A DNA stretch of 64,000 nt. Origin: Utricularia gibba (taxonomy: Eukaryota > Streptophyta > Magnoliopsida > Lamiales > Lentibulariaceae). A model generated the notes under the pieces. The model was not told where the DNA came from, did no database searches, and saw nothing but the letters and a program-made list of their open reading frames with translations. Both the position numbers and the translations under genes were made by a program. Where the stretch lies: the NCBI GenBank assembly GCA_002189035.1, contig CM007991.1, positions 1,674,001 to 1,738,000 of the forward strand, read 5' to 3'. Shown here piece by piece: positions 10,923 through 24,449 of the stretch; within the stretch, counting starts at the first letter, position 1; every line of letters starts with the position of its first letter.

Positions 10923-12707
10923 CTATTTGAAGCTTCCACCAGATTGAGGAGTCCAAAACTCGCTACTCGTCTCCTTGACAACGTTGTAGGTGCTCGAAAT
11001 CGGCATCAGGCAGAGGCCCCGTCTCGTCATCGGACCTTCTCTATCCATCCCACATTGCCTAATCTGCAAATTCAAAACATTTTACATAGATTAGTTTGAT
11101 GAAAGTACGAAGTGGGCGATATGGGATCTTTGGAATCTGGCGGACGTGGATGGAAGTAAATGTGAAAGATAAAGGGCTGTCCTACAAATTTATCATGCCT
11201 CAGGAGATGGTGAAGTGTCAAGGGGGGTTACTTTTTTTATCCGGCAGTATGTAAATGATGTCATGACAATACCTGTTGGAGTTGATGTGGAGGCGATTTA
11301 CTTTTGAAGTACGGGGCAGTCAGCACCTGAGAACACGTAATTTGCTGTAGTTATAATGTTTTTTAACTGGTTTGTTTTGATGGTGGTAAAAAAATCCTTT
11401 TAGGGATGTCGCATACGTGAACTTGGTCGTGGAGAAACTTGATGCTTTCGATTGCTTCGTGCAAAACTGAAGAGGTATCTGTCTGAAATATGAGCAAACT
11501 ATTGAATGAACTGGATGAAGCTATAAGCTTTTTGCAGGCCCATGTCTAAATGATGCTTAGTGATTCAGTGTTAACCTTTCCGAAGGGAGAAACAAGCTGC
11601 TGGAGAGCGGTTACTCGGCCTCCCAGTTTCTCTTTTCTGACCTGATTCAACCAAAAAAGCACCATTGTTATCATGTTTTTATTGTTTTCTTGCATGAACA
11701 GAAGGGAGATGAATATCTGCCTTAAAAGTTGGTAATGACGATCGCGTTTCGAATCGAGGACGCTTCAATGGAGGCGCAAGGGAGGTGTTCTTGCAGGCCA
11801 ATGGAATTTCGTCAGGAGAAGCCTGAAGAAAAAATTTGCAATATATGATGACAATGATCATGCTCCGTGTGTATTAATAAGGTCTAAAGAACCAAGACAC
11901 AGAAATGCTGTCTGTAAGTCTGTTAGGGCACATACCTGTGGGTTAAAGTTGGCTTGACAGACATTCTGGGTGCTGTCAGTAGATGAACTGAAAAACTGAG
12001 GCTCACTTGAATGAAGAAAACTCGCCGGAATACTGCCGGAGCCGCCCAATCGCATATGAGTTTCTGGCAAAGCTGTTGAGTTGATCATACCCAAGTCTCC
12101 CAAGTAATCACCCTGATTCGCAACGTGGCTGGAATCGAACAAGGAAGAAGGGAAGCTGGATGACTGATAGCCACCATATCCAAACGGACTACTTTCTGGG
12201 CAAGAAAAGCTCGGATAAGGATCTTGAAAACCACTTTGGGTACTAGACTGCGCATTCGGACAATAGAAATCGGGTCTAAATCCGGCGCAATCGATCTCCG
12301 GAGGCTCTGGATACTGATCCGGTAATCGTCCATGGCTGTACCTGCATCAAGACGCACACAAGGTTAAAACCAAAAGGAGCCTTCTTGGATCAACTTGTCC
12401 CTTGCACATGATTACAAGAACCACGCCTAAAAAGAACCCCGTCCCTGTAAAAAGGCTTTTGGACCATCACAGATAGTGATCATCAAGGGGACCAATAAAG
12501 AGTTCCAACACATCAAAACACACAAGGAACTCACAGTAAATCTGTATTGCAAACAACTGGAGATCTTGAGTTCCTGGAGTCGAAAACGAATCCGGGGTTG
12601 ACGACGGCGGATGGATACGGCGAAAGACCGGAGAAGAGGAGACCCTTGGGCACACTGAACCACCAATTTTCACCAAGAACTCCACCAGACTGAAACTCTT
12701 CACCCAT
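10923..12707 (-). CDS. bHLH transcription factor, bHLH112-like
   Basis: Seven exons: 12707-12535, 12341-11936, 11822-11721, 11641-11576, 11482-11417, 11326-11273 and 11063-10923, giving 335 residues with consistent phases. It opens [20 protein letters not shown]. The DNA-contact/first-helix part lies in exon 4 ([20 protein letters not shown], residues ~228-247), the loop and second helix in exon 5 ([20 protein letters not shown]). The C-terminus has the subfamily motif [14 protein letters not shown] followed by FWTPQSGG. Like others of this subfamily, the basic region lacks the usual His-Glu-Arg E-box contacts, so DNA recognition may be atypical. Arabidopsis bHLH112 (At1g61660, from memory) is a stress-related regulator. 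Intron 3 would use a GC donor (AAG|GCAGAT), because no GT site gives the conserved TFK|VRKEKLG junction. Confidence 0.88.
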
Positions 12708-14749
12708 GGTTTGCTTCTCCTTCTCCTCTTTGATGCTAGAAAACCCTAAAATGAAGTGAAATGATGGTGCAATATATAGTTAGCATGGTTGACATTTTTT
12801 CTTTCTAGAGGTCTCATTCTCTTGTAGGTGGAAGAAGGAATTATTTCACAACGAATTTTAATAAAAAAAATATCTCGATTATTCAGAGAGTGTATGATTG
12901 CTTCTACCTTTATTCATTTCCTTAGTGTTCATTGGTTGGTAAATTGACCTAATTAAAGTTGCCAACGGGATTTTCAGATAGTGGAGCTTTGAATTTTTTG
13001 TATTTTCTTCTTTTCTCGAACAATTTGGGTTTGACTTCGAAATTCAATTATCACATATACATTTTTTTTTCAAACAAATTCAATTATAAAAAATCGGATA
13101 TAATTGCTAATCGCACGTGGAATTTCTCCAAATGGGTGTACCATTGCCTCTGTAGACAATTCTGAATTAGGGTTTAAATTGCTAATCGCCCAACATACCC
13201 TGGGCGGTGGTAATAAGAAAATATTATCTTCGTGAGGGTTGACTCACGAGTCAAAATAGGTGTGAAGAATTTCAAAGTTAGGCAGTATTAAATTGCATAC
13301 TTTAATGATTGAAAAAAAACATATATTAATGAGGAAAATGTTCATTCTTACTTATTTATTATTAAAAAATTTATCCACGTGACCATTTTTGTAATGTCAA
13401 ACTTTGAAAATGATCAATTTCAATAGTTATTGCACTCTTGGATACAAAATTGCTTCCTCCTTTTTTTTTTTGTTTTTCTTAAATAAAATAATATGTTTTT
13501 CAAAAAAATCAAACCCCATCCTTCATAATTGATTAAAATAGATAATAGTAATAATAATAATATTGGTTATTGTAAAAAGAAAAAAAAAACTCGGAAGCTG
13601 GCGGCGGGCAGTGGGGTGGGGTGTGACCGGCAACGGACCGTGGATCTGGAAAGGCGGGACCCACACGCAGCACGCGCACCATGTCGGGAAAGGGGACCGT
13701 GAATTTTATCCCCCTTTTTTTCTTTTTTAATTTTTATAAATCATTTACATGGTAAGATTAAAAAACTATACATAGAATTTAATGAAAAAGTCAATACTTC
13801 ATTTTTTTTTTAAAAGAAAGACATGAGCCCATTTTGGCAAAGCTCAAGCTGCGCTCCTACACACAGCAAACGTGTTGAATTTTATCATCTGGAATCAACA
13901 CGATCATGTGCCTAGTGCACAGGCCTCCCCACACGCCCCAAGACAATAGAAAATGTGAGGAAGTAACATGGGGGGGCTACCGAATGCATGACGCCATCCC
14001 TGCGTCATAATTGGGGGCGGGCACCCTTGAAATTACATGGAAATTATTAAGCATGTGGTGGGGGTGGGGGTGAACTGTGAGGAGACAAGAATGCCCCAGT
14101 AAAATACAAAGAGACAAAACAATTATAGTTGATGCGAGTCGGATGGGTGATTGTATAGGCGCTTTCCACAACAGTTGTAGCCAGAGGTGCTGGAATGTTA
14201 CACCAGGTGGTAAAAAGGTAAATTAAACCTAGCCTCATCACCATGTCCGCACATATTGAGGTTTGATGTTGTTGTTGAAATTAAGAATTTGATGTATAGA
14301 ACGATATAAAAAATGTAAATCGTATTAAAAAAAAATTGTGTTAAATCGATTATTAGTTATTATAATTTTTATATATTTAATTATTTCATTTTTCAAATTT
14401 CAATATAAGATTACTTGTTCTAATAGTTATTTGTGGCATTTCAATGTTGCTACGGTACAAAAAAAGTAATTTTGAACGGTCTTGGGATAAGTTGTATGGT
14501 GTAACGGTCCCGGTGCATTAATGATGAGGACTTAGGTGTAACATTGGACACTCCATGTATTTAATTGAGAAAAGGATTGACATTGCCGCCGCCACCGTCT
14601 TTTGTAAAAGCATGTGACCCTTTTTAATAATGGTGTAATAACAAATTCCACATGCTTTTTAAAAAATTGCATCATTTATGACAATGGCACAAGTAAATCA
14701 TAAGCAACAACAACAAAAGTGTTGATGTAATCTCTGAATCGCAGGCACA
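12708..14749. other. 2-kb spacer with bHLH promoter
   Basis: Right of the bHLH gene. Very AT-rich, with a GC-rich patch near 13605-13690 and a G-run block near 14055-14073. Open frames here are short and have no protein-like composition. The left end must contain the bHLH promoter; the right end contains the TauE/SafE copy B 3' UTR. Confidence 0.35.
12772..12778 (-). promoter_or_regulatory. Candidate TATA box of the bHLH gene
   Basis: On the minus strand CTATATATTG lies about 65 bases upstream of the bHLH start codon at 12707. This spacing fits a TATA box with a short leader. It was identified by eye only. Confidence 0.4.
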
Positions 14750-16137
14750 TTAGCAAAGCCATCTAAAGCTCATGTGTCCCTTTAAATGGCGGTTTCTCCA
14801 AGTATCAATGCCTTCGTAGACAAGCATGAAAACTGTACTCAGACCGATTATCAAACTTATCAACAGAACGGCTATTGAAACTCTTCCTGATTTGTTTATT
14901 GCCCTTTTGACGGCAACGAACCCCAACAAGGATGCAATCAAACTGATGGCGGCAAGTACGGCTGCTTTTCTTACACCTTCCATGCCGGAAATCAAGTACT
15001 GGAATGCCGACATGGAGGAGGAGAAGAGCACCATCACTGAACTTGTTGCTACTGTAACCTACACGTAGGAAAAAAGAATGGGAATTGATTTCTCTTGAGA
15101 GAGTGATTTTTGAACATTTTAACCACTTACTCGAGGGTTTATTCCTAGTTGAAGAAATATTGGGTTCACGATGGTCCCTCCTCCGATCCCGAACAGCCCG
15201 CCAACAACCCCGGCAATGAGGGCGACGGCTGGAATCGTCGTTGGGTTGATCGTTACCAGTCGATTTTCGCATCCATTTCCCTTGAACCATCAACAAACAT
15301 GTCAATTTATCTTCATGGTTACTCATATAATGCTGTGCTCATCGGCGTACCTTTTCTCTAGAACACTTGGTTAAGCACAAGATCACAATTGTGAAAACAA
15401 GTGCTAGAAAGATCTGCGATGCGAAGAGACTCCAATACAAACTTCCACAGGGCTTTATGTGGAGAATTCCCTGCAAAAACTACATGTTCAATTCATGAAA
15501 CGTACCAAAGATATGTAAATTTGAATTTTGAAACACAGGAAAAAAAAAATTGGCCTTGAGGCTTTGATTACGTTTCCATATCTATTCCCTCTGAGGAGAG
15601 ACAATGCGAAAAACGAAAGCCAGATAGTAACAAGGGTGCCAATCTTAAGCCATGGGATACTCGATTTGACTCCTCCACCGTCGCCGCCGGAGGTTTGCGG
15701 CGGAGAAGTTTCACATGTTTCACGGTCTCTAGACTCTTCCATCCAAAGTCTGGTTCCATACGAACAAGTCTTGTATGTGTTGTAAGAGAAAAAAATCACT
15801 AACAATACCGTGACCAGCCACTCAGGGAACATGGCGTTGCATATCACGCCGATGCTAACTCCGAGCAACATACACGGCTCCGAGATCAAAACGATATCAA
15901 TATCGATCGCCGGCTTCCGTCGATTCTCTATTAGTTGGCATACGACACCGCCGATCGATCCACCGGTTACCATCAAAGCCGAGAAACTAACCGCGGTCTT
16001 GAGTTCGAGGTCGGCGACCAATGTGAGAATCGGAATGTATAGTGTTCCACCCCGAGCCCGAGAGAGCTCGATATGCCGGCTGCCGGAAAAGAAAGCGCCG
16101 CCGCTAGGAAGAACCGGAGGTCGAAGCTAGAACTCAT
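14750..16137 (-). CDS. TauE/SafE membrane transporter family protein, copy B; one base short as given
   Basis: Four exons: 16137-15572, 15470-15351, 15280-15131 and 15058-14750. The last three read cleanly: GILHIKPCGSLYWSLFASQ, then GGLFGIGGGTIVNP (a family GxGGG motif), then VTVATSSVMVLFSSSMSAFQ to the end FRWLC. Exon 1 begins MSSSFDLRFFLAAALSFP. After AAGISSSLGLG the frame is lost by one base at the CCCC run 16050-16053 and resumes as GGTLYIPILTLVADLELK. Exon 1 is 566 bases, one short of a whole number of codons, whereas the splice site needs phase 0. With that base the protein would have about 380 residues and many membrane helices. Plant TauE/SafE proteins are thought to move sulfur-containing or other anions; the substrate is unknown. 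Unlike copy A it has no N-terminal signal peptide. Confidence 0.82.
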
Positions 16138-16733
16138 ATTCATTCAGTGGGTATGGAGGAAACTACCATAACTTGGTAGAGCATACAGCATACTACATAA
16201 TACTTTTTGCCATGAGGACAATGAATATGCTGCACGTTTGGTTTTTGCGATGTAATGCGAAGATTTGCTGGCGTGTTGTGTTAGAAGAGTAACGGAATTC
16301 TGTGCATGGCGTTTTGTGTAACAAACAAGCGCATTTCTCACGCAGCGCAACTTCACGAATGCAGACAAGTTGGTGGCGCCATGCTCATATGAAATCAGGC
16401 TTGTCTGTGATTCTTTTTACCAGGATCCCACTCAGATCCTAAATTTGGAATTTATAAATTAAAAATTATTTTTAAATTCAGAACCAGTTTTCCAATTACA
16501 CCCAAACAATTAGCAAAATTGATTTTGGCCCCCTCCATTTCCCTTTTTCGAATTCCATGTTTTATGGGTCGTATCGATCAAGATCAGAAAAACAATATTT
16601 CTTTCATTATAATTTCGATTATTCCACCAAAATTTTGTATTTCGGTCAATTTTTTTCGAATTTAAAACTTTATGTGCAGCATATGTTTTGTAGCTTAAAA
16701 ACATAGAAAAGAACAGTAACGCCGCCGAGTCTT
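16138..16733. other. Spacer between the two TauE/SafE copies
   Basis: About 600 bases between tandem minus-strand genes, holding the 3' UTR of copy A and the promoter of copy B. An open frame at 16144-16368 has no signal-peptide-like sequence and does not splice obviously onto copy B. Confidence 0.35.
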
Positions 16734-18386
16734 CTAGCAGAGCTTTTTGAAGCCGAGCGTCTCCCCGTCGGCGCGGCTTCTCACGACGGCGATGACTTGA
16801 GAAACAGTGATGAAGACGACGCTCAGGGCAACGACGAAGCCGATCAAGAGGACCAGAATCGACTCCCTCCCGTACTTCTTGACGACTCGCTTGATCAGGA
16901 CGAAGCCGATGAGGGATGCGAAGAAGCTGATTGCTGAACAGATAACCGCCCTTCTTACATCCTTCACCCCGGAGATCAAGTACTGGAACGCCGTCATGGA
17001 TGACGTTAGTAGTATCATCAGAGAGCTTGTGGCTACCGTAACCTAATCGTGCATCGGAAGAAGCCAAAAGTCAACGCCGGACTATTTATCGAGTTCGTAA
17101 TCCTACATGTAGCAGCATCGCATGCATGTGGTAAGAGAATTGCCTGCGTGTCTCTTTTTAATGTCTAGTGGGCGTGTTGAATGTCAACGACCGATGGAAA
17201 AATAGGAATTAAATTTTATTAGGGAAAAAAGGGAAAAGCACCAATCATACAGAGTTACTTAAAATAAACAACTTACTTGGGGTGGTACGCCAATTTGCAG
17301 AAGAACCGGGTTCATGATCAACCCGCCGCCTACCCCAAACAGCCCTCCGATTACTCCGGCGAACAACGCGGCCACCGGGAAAACGATCGGATTTAGTGAC
17401 TCGCCTCCTCGGGTTGTTCTTCTATTTTCCTTTCATGGACGCATACGATATGTCAGTTTTCATGATATTGTCTTCTGCAACTCAGGATGCAAATTTGTCA
17501 CCTGCCTCCAAGAGCTTATGCTCATGTTCAAGGCTGTGAATACAACCGCCAGGAGAATCTGAGACGTGGAAAGGATCCAATACACAGTTCCACAAGGCTT
17601 TAGGTGGAAAATACCCTGCAACATGTTTCAAATTTATTGCGGGAAGGAAAAAATGAATAGGCGAGACCTCAATATTGTGGGTGGTATTATTCATTACGTT
17701 TCCGTATCTGTTGCCCCGGAAGAGATAAACGGCGAAGAACGAGAGCCAGATGATCGGTAGTCCTGCAAGCTTAATCCATTTACGGCCAGAACCGACGGCC
17801 GGGGTTGATCAGTTTCAAACGTCTCGATCTCCACCGTTCCCTCTCCGCCACGGCTTCTAGATTCTTGCTTCCATAGCCGAACCCCGGATAAAATAGTTTT
17901 CCAGGTGGTGAAGAAGAGGAAAGTAGCTAACAAAACAGTTATCAGCCAAACGGGGAACACGGCGTTGCATATTACGCCTACGCTCACCCCAAGCAGCATG
18001 AACGGCTCTGAGAGAAGCGCGATGTCGACGTCGATAAGTGGGTTCTTGCGGTTCATTATGATCTGGCAGGCCACGCTGCTGACTGCCCCGGTGGTCACCA
18101 TGCAGGCGGAGTAGCTGACGGCTGTCTTCAGGTCGACGCCGGAGATGAGTGTAAGAATCGGGATGAATAGTGCGCCGCCACCGAGTCCGCTTGCGCTCGA
18201 GATCCCCGCGGCAGGGAAGCATAAAATAGCGGCAATCAAGAACCTGTGGCTGGAGCTTAGGTGCAAGTTGAGGGCGGTTGAAACCCGAGAGATTGAGTTT
18301 ACCATAAGCGATGGCAGCGACGGTTCCCCGTGGGAAGTGCCGGCCACGCCGGAGAAGATGAACAGAAGCAAGAATGTTACTCGCAT
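16734..18386 (-). CDS. TauE/SafE membrane transporter family protein, copy A; one base short as given
   Basis: Four exons: 18386-17698, 17615-17502, 17429-17277 and 17042-16734. The N-terminus MRVTFLLLFIFSGVAGTSHG is a signal peptide. Then follow AAGISSASGLGGGALFIPIL (first GxGGG motif), LKTAVSYSACMVTTGAVSS and further helices. Near the end of exon 1 the frame reads ETFETDQPRPSVLAV and runs to a stop at 17694, but the family sequence continues one frame over as KWIKLAGLPIIWLSFF and RGNRYGN. A G run lies at 17801-17804 on the plus strand. Exon 1 is 689 bases, one short of a multiple of three, although its donor must be phase 0. Later exons read GIFHLKPCGTVYWILS, GGLFGVGGGLIMNPVLLQIG and VTVATSSLMILLTSSMTAFQ, and are intact. 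If the missing base is real, the product is a ~230-residue truncated protein; if it is a sequencing slip, the full length is near 423 residues. Confidence 0.85.
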
Positions 18387-19879
18387 TTTCTTGAGCCTAT
18401 TCCACTACCCCCAAATTCACATACATATAATAGAGAGGATGCTTGATAGTTGAATGTCTAAATAAATAGTTATTAATAGTAAAAAAAGGAAATAAAATAA
18501 TATGTTGACGTGCATTTAAATCCAATCAGCCTATGTGTGTGCTACTAAAAAGTGAAATTAAATCAAAATGAATTTTTATCATAAGCTCCTATTGGTCACA
18601 CGGGTGCAATCACGTGCGTCTTAAAAGTCCGGTGGGCCTGGGCCGTGATCGCCAGGCCCGTTCCGTACCCACCTCTACAGAAAAATTCACACGTTGGGCC
18701 TTCTCCGGTAATTCAAAAACATCATGCTATATACACAAGCCCACTAGCCCTCAAAAAAATCCATTTTCCACCCTCCCAATTATGAGATATTCCAATTTCC
18801 CCCCAAAGTTGCACCTAAATTGGGAGACTAGTCCTTGTATCCTAGGCTGTCCCTGCCACGCACATATAATGAAAATATAGGTGTAGCCTTGCTGCCATAA
18901 CCGAGCACAGTTCACACACGACATGCTCCATCCTCGTACCGGGTACTCGTGCAATCCACTCGGATTCTCTTCTTTTTTGTTCTTTGTAAAAACAACACAA
19001 TTAACAGGGTTTGGGATAAAATTATACTGTTATATATTCTCCTTTTATCTCTGGTATAATTTATACATATACCAAACACATTCAAATGTTTATATGAACT
19101 TACACTAGGTTAAAGCAGTGGATTAGTGAAGTGGTGTTGTGGTGTTATTACAAAGGACGAAAAAGAAGATAATCCGATTATCCACGTGAAATTTCCCAAC
19201 CACCGGCGCAAACGACGGCTGCATTGGAGTCAACGTCTCTCCATCACACGATGAAGCGGAACAGAATCTTCATTATGCGCAAATAATAAATAATTAGCCC
19301 AATGTTTGAATTTCCTCCTACTGGGCTGCATTTACTCATCACAATTATCACCTTTTTGAATTGAGACCACTGTCGTGGTTGGTGTCTAAATCTTACTAAC
19401 ACACATTTGCATGTGTTCCAGCTACAATATATGAAACTTTATTTGGATAATTTTATTATTTAATTCATGAAATATCATTAAATACAAATTTGTATTTTTT
19501 GAATCCTTCTTACTATAAAAAGATTCTATTTCCTCTATTTTTATTATTTTTATCTTTAATTTTTCAAAAACAATAATTCCAATTCTACAGGTATAATGAA
19601 AATGTCAGTTTTTAAATTATAATTATTTTGATAAAATATTATATATTTAATTATGAATATTGCGATAATATTGGTTTCAATTTATTGGTCCACGTGGGCG
19701 TGTACGAGTGTTCGAGAATAGCTGGATCTACCCACCTACTGGCGGCCATTGCGGGGATGGGTTTTTTAAACTGCATCAACTGTATGATGATGATGATGAT
19801 CCACTCTACTGCTAAGTACACTGCACTCATTTGATCTTTATAACCAGAAGTGGGGAGTGGGAAGGCGGACACCAACGCC
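18387..19879. other. Divergent promoter region, TauE/SafE copy A and peroxidase
   Basis: 1.5 kb separating a minus-strand and a plus-strand gene. AT-rich with a short (ATG)n run near 19784-19800. CACGTG-like cores (TCACGTGCG near 18610, CCACGTGAAA near 19182, CCACGTGGGC near 19690) are present and could act as ABRE/G-box sites. That is inference from short matches. Confidence 0.35.
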
Positions 19880-21112
19880 ATGAAGAGGGCCCTTCTCTTG
19901 CTCGGTGTTCTCAGTCTCTCCGCCTTCGCCATTGGTGCGGAGGATGAGGGCAAATCTGGTCTCGTTATGAATTACTATAAGGATTCATGCCCGCAAGCTG
20001 AGGATGTCATTCGTGAGCAAGTCCAGCTTTTGTATAAGCGTCACAAGAACACTGCTTTCTCTTGGCTCAGGAATATTTTCCATGACTGCGCTGTTGAGGT
20101 GCATTGAATTTTTCTGTGTTTGGAAATGGAAGTGCTGTGTATTTCTGGTGAAAGTCTTTTTGTTTCTATGAAACCAGTCGTGTGATGCGTCTCTTTTGCT
20201 GGATTCAACGAGGCGAATGCTGTCGGAGAAGGAGACGGATAGGAGCTTTGGTATGAGGAATTTTAGGTACATCGAAACGATTAAAGAAGCTCTGGAGAGG
20301 AATGCCCTGGTGTTGTTTCTTGTGCAGATGTCCTTGTTTTGTCGGCAAGAGATGGGATTGTTTCCGTGAGTTCACTCTTTCAATTCTGCTGTTTCTTTTT
20401 GAGCTCTCCTGATCTATGAGCACTCGTGCCTCTGCTCCTCAGCTTGGAGGGCCATATATCCCTCTGAAAACAGGAAGAAGAGATGGGAGAAAGAGCAGGG
20501 CCAATGTGCTTGAGCAATTCTTGCCTGATCACAATGAGAGCATGAGTGTTGTCCTTGAAAGATTTGCCAACATTGGAATTGACACACCTGGAGTTGTTGC
20601 TTTGCTTGGTACACACAACATTCTACAACCATTCCTCTATTTTAAACAAATTTGTTGAGTGGTTGAGTCCTGATTCATGGGCTGTTGCTGATTGCGATGC
20701 AGGCGCTCATAGTGTAGGCAGAACCCACTGTGTGAAGCTGGTTCATCGTCTCTACCCGGAAGTAGACCCAGCCCTGAACCCGGACCATGTCGACCATATG
20801 CTCTACAAGTGCCCGGACCCGATCCCGGATCCTAAGGCCGTGCAATATGTGAGGAATGATAGAGGCACTCCCATGAAGCTTGACAATAACTACTACAGAA
20901 ACGTCTTGGATAACAAGGGACTGTTGATTGTTGATCATCAGTTGGCTACCGACAAAAGAACTAAGCCATTTGTGAAGAAAATGGCCAAGAACCAAAACTA
21001 TTTCTTCAAGGAATTTGCTCGAGCCATCACTCTTCTGTCTGAGAACAACCCTCTGACAGGAACCAAGGGTGAAATCAGAAGGCAGTGCAACGTTGCTAAT
21101 AAGCTCCATTGA
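19880..21112 (+). CDS. Class III peroxidase, peroxidase-42 (PRXR1) type; one base short as given
   Basis: Four exons: 19880-20098, 20178-20365, 20443-20608 and 20703-21112. A signal peptide (MKRALLLLGVLSLSAFAIGA) precedes the mature chain. The distal haem site is WLRNIFHDCAVE|SCDASLLLD with the catalytic Arg and His. The proximal His lies in GAHSVGRTHCVKLVHRLYP. The C-terminus LLSENNPLTGTKGEIRRQC carries the last conserved Cys. In exon 2, EALER should be followed by ECPGVVSCADVLVLSARDG, but the frame slips at AGGAATGCC (20298-20306): one G is missing, and exon 2 is 188 rather than 189 bases. With it, 327 residues result. Class III peroxidases oxidise phenolics in the wall or vacuole using H2O2. 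This subtype is typically constitutive and abundant. The coding sequence on both sides of the slip is well conserved, so a sequencing error is more likely than a dead gene. Confidence 0.88.
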
Positions 21113-21508
21113 TGGATGCCCCTGTTTCTGTGTGCACTTCGAAATTCTGCTCGCTTCGGTTTGTTGGTCTTCTGTCTGTAACTTGTAGTCCTACGATTCT
21201 GCTGTTATCTCATGTTCTTCTGGTACTGCAGTAACATTGTAATTGTGCAACAATCAGTCATGCAGCAGGGATCATTGCTGTTTTTATCATGTTTTTAATA
21301 CAACGAAGGCACAGAATTTCACAAGCTTTATCCTCGAAGGAAACAGCATAAAACAAACACAGGAGATTCACTGTTTCTGAAAGAAACCGATTGTACAGTT
21401 GAAAGCAATTCAGAAGATGCCTGGAAAAGATCAAGGGAGGAAAGAGCGAGAATCACAAATTTAACAGTTGAGCCGGATGATCCTCTTGAAAAATGTGATG
21501 TTCATCTT
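21113..21508. other. Convergent 3' spacer, peroxidase and CDPK
   Basis: Only 396 bases separate the stop codons of two convergent genes, so both 3' UTRs must share it. No other feature was seen. Confidence 0.4.
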
Positions 21509-23724
<2,216 letters not shown>

Positions 23725-24449
23725 CTCCGCAAGATTCAAACTTCAGCACTCGCAATATTCAAAGTCCCCAACTTTTCCTCAAATTCGATGAGGATCAGGG
23801 TTCGTATGCATTTGAATGTTCTCCCTTAAAGTCTACGGAGAATTTTGCTTAAAAAACAATTCCACCCGTTCTCTCTTTCGACTCCACGTGAGGCATTTAT
23901 GTGTTTTAAAAGGCGGACGGTACCGGTCCAGCAGATCGGTCCAACCGCGAACCGCCAAGCATTTTAGTCCGATTTAGCTACACAAAAACCGATCGCCATT
24001 TTTTATACGATAAAATTGTAAAAATGTATTCGTTGAGATAAAATATAAAAATGCAAGACTATTAATTTCCCCATGAGATAATTAACATATTAAACATATA
24101 CAACTTCCCTCATTTGTATCGCTTGCTAAATTTAAAAATTATTAAAATTAAATTCATCATAATAGAGATCGTGGTTTTAACTTTTAACCAACTAAACCCT
24201 AAACCATTAAATATTTGAAATAATTAAAACTGCCCAATTATTACAGCCCTGAACCGTGTGGGTGTAGGTTTAAATGATTGAAACCTATTCAGCAGTGCCC
24301 TAGACCCCATTTTGTAATAATTCTACATTTTTTTTCACCGAGAAAACTAGGAGGAGTCTTCACAAAAACGGAACAGTAACCAGAGCCGCCATCAACACAA
24401 TACATGATTTTTGAACCTGTCCTCTTTGGAGCCGGTGGGCTCGCCCTTC
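23725..24449. other. CDPK promoter/leader and spacer
   Basis: Upstream of the CDPK gene on its minus strand, AT-rich from 24000 on. Also carries the 3' UTR of the small basic protein gene at its right edge. No additional gene was supported. Confidence 0.35.

Noticed and set aside
10779-11099. Plus-strand 106-codon frame
   Set aside because: It runs antisense over the last bHLH exon, which has the conserved [10 protein letters not shown] motif.
13977-14244. Minus-strand frames near 14.1 kb
   Set aside because: Composition is low complexity, with no splice partners and no recognisable family.
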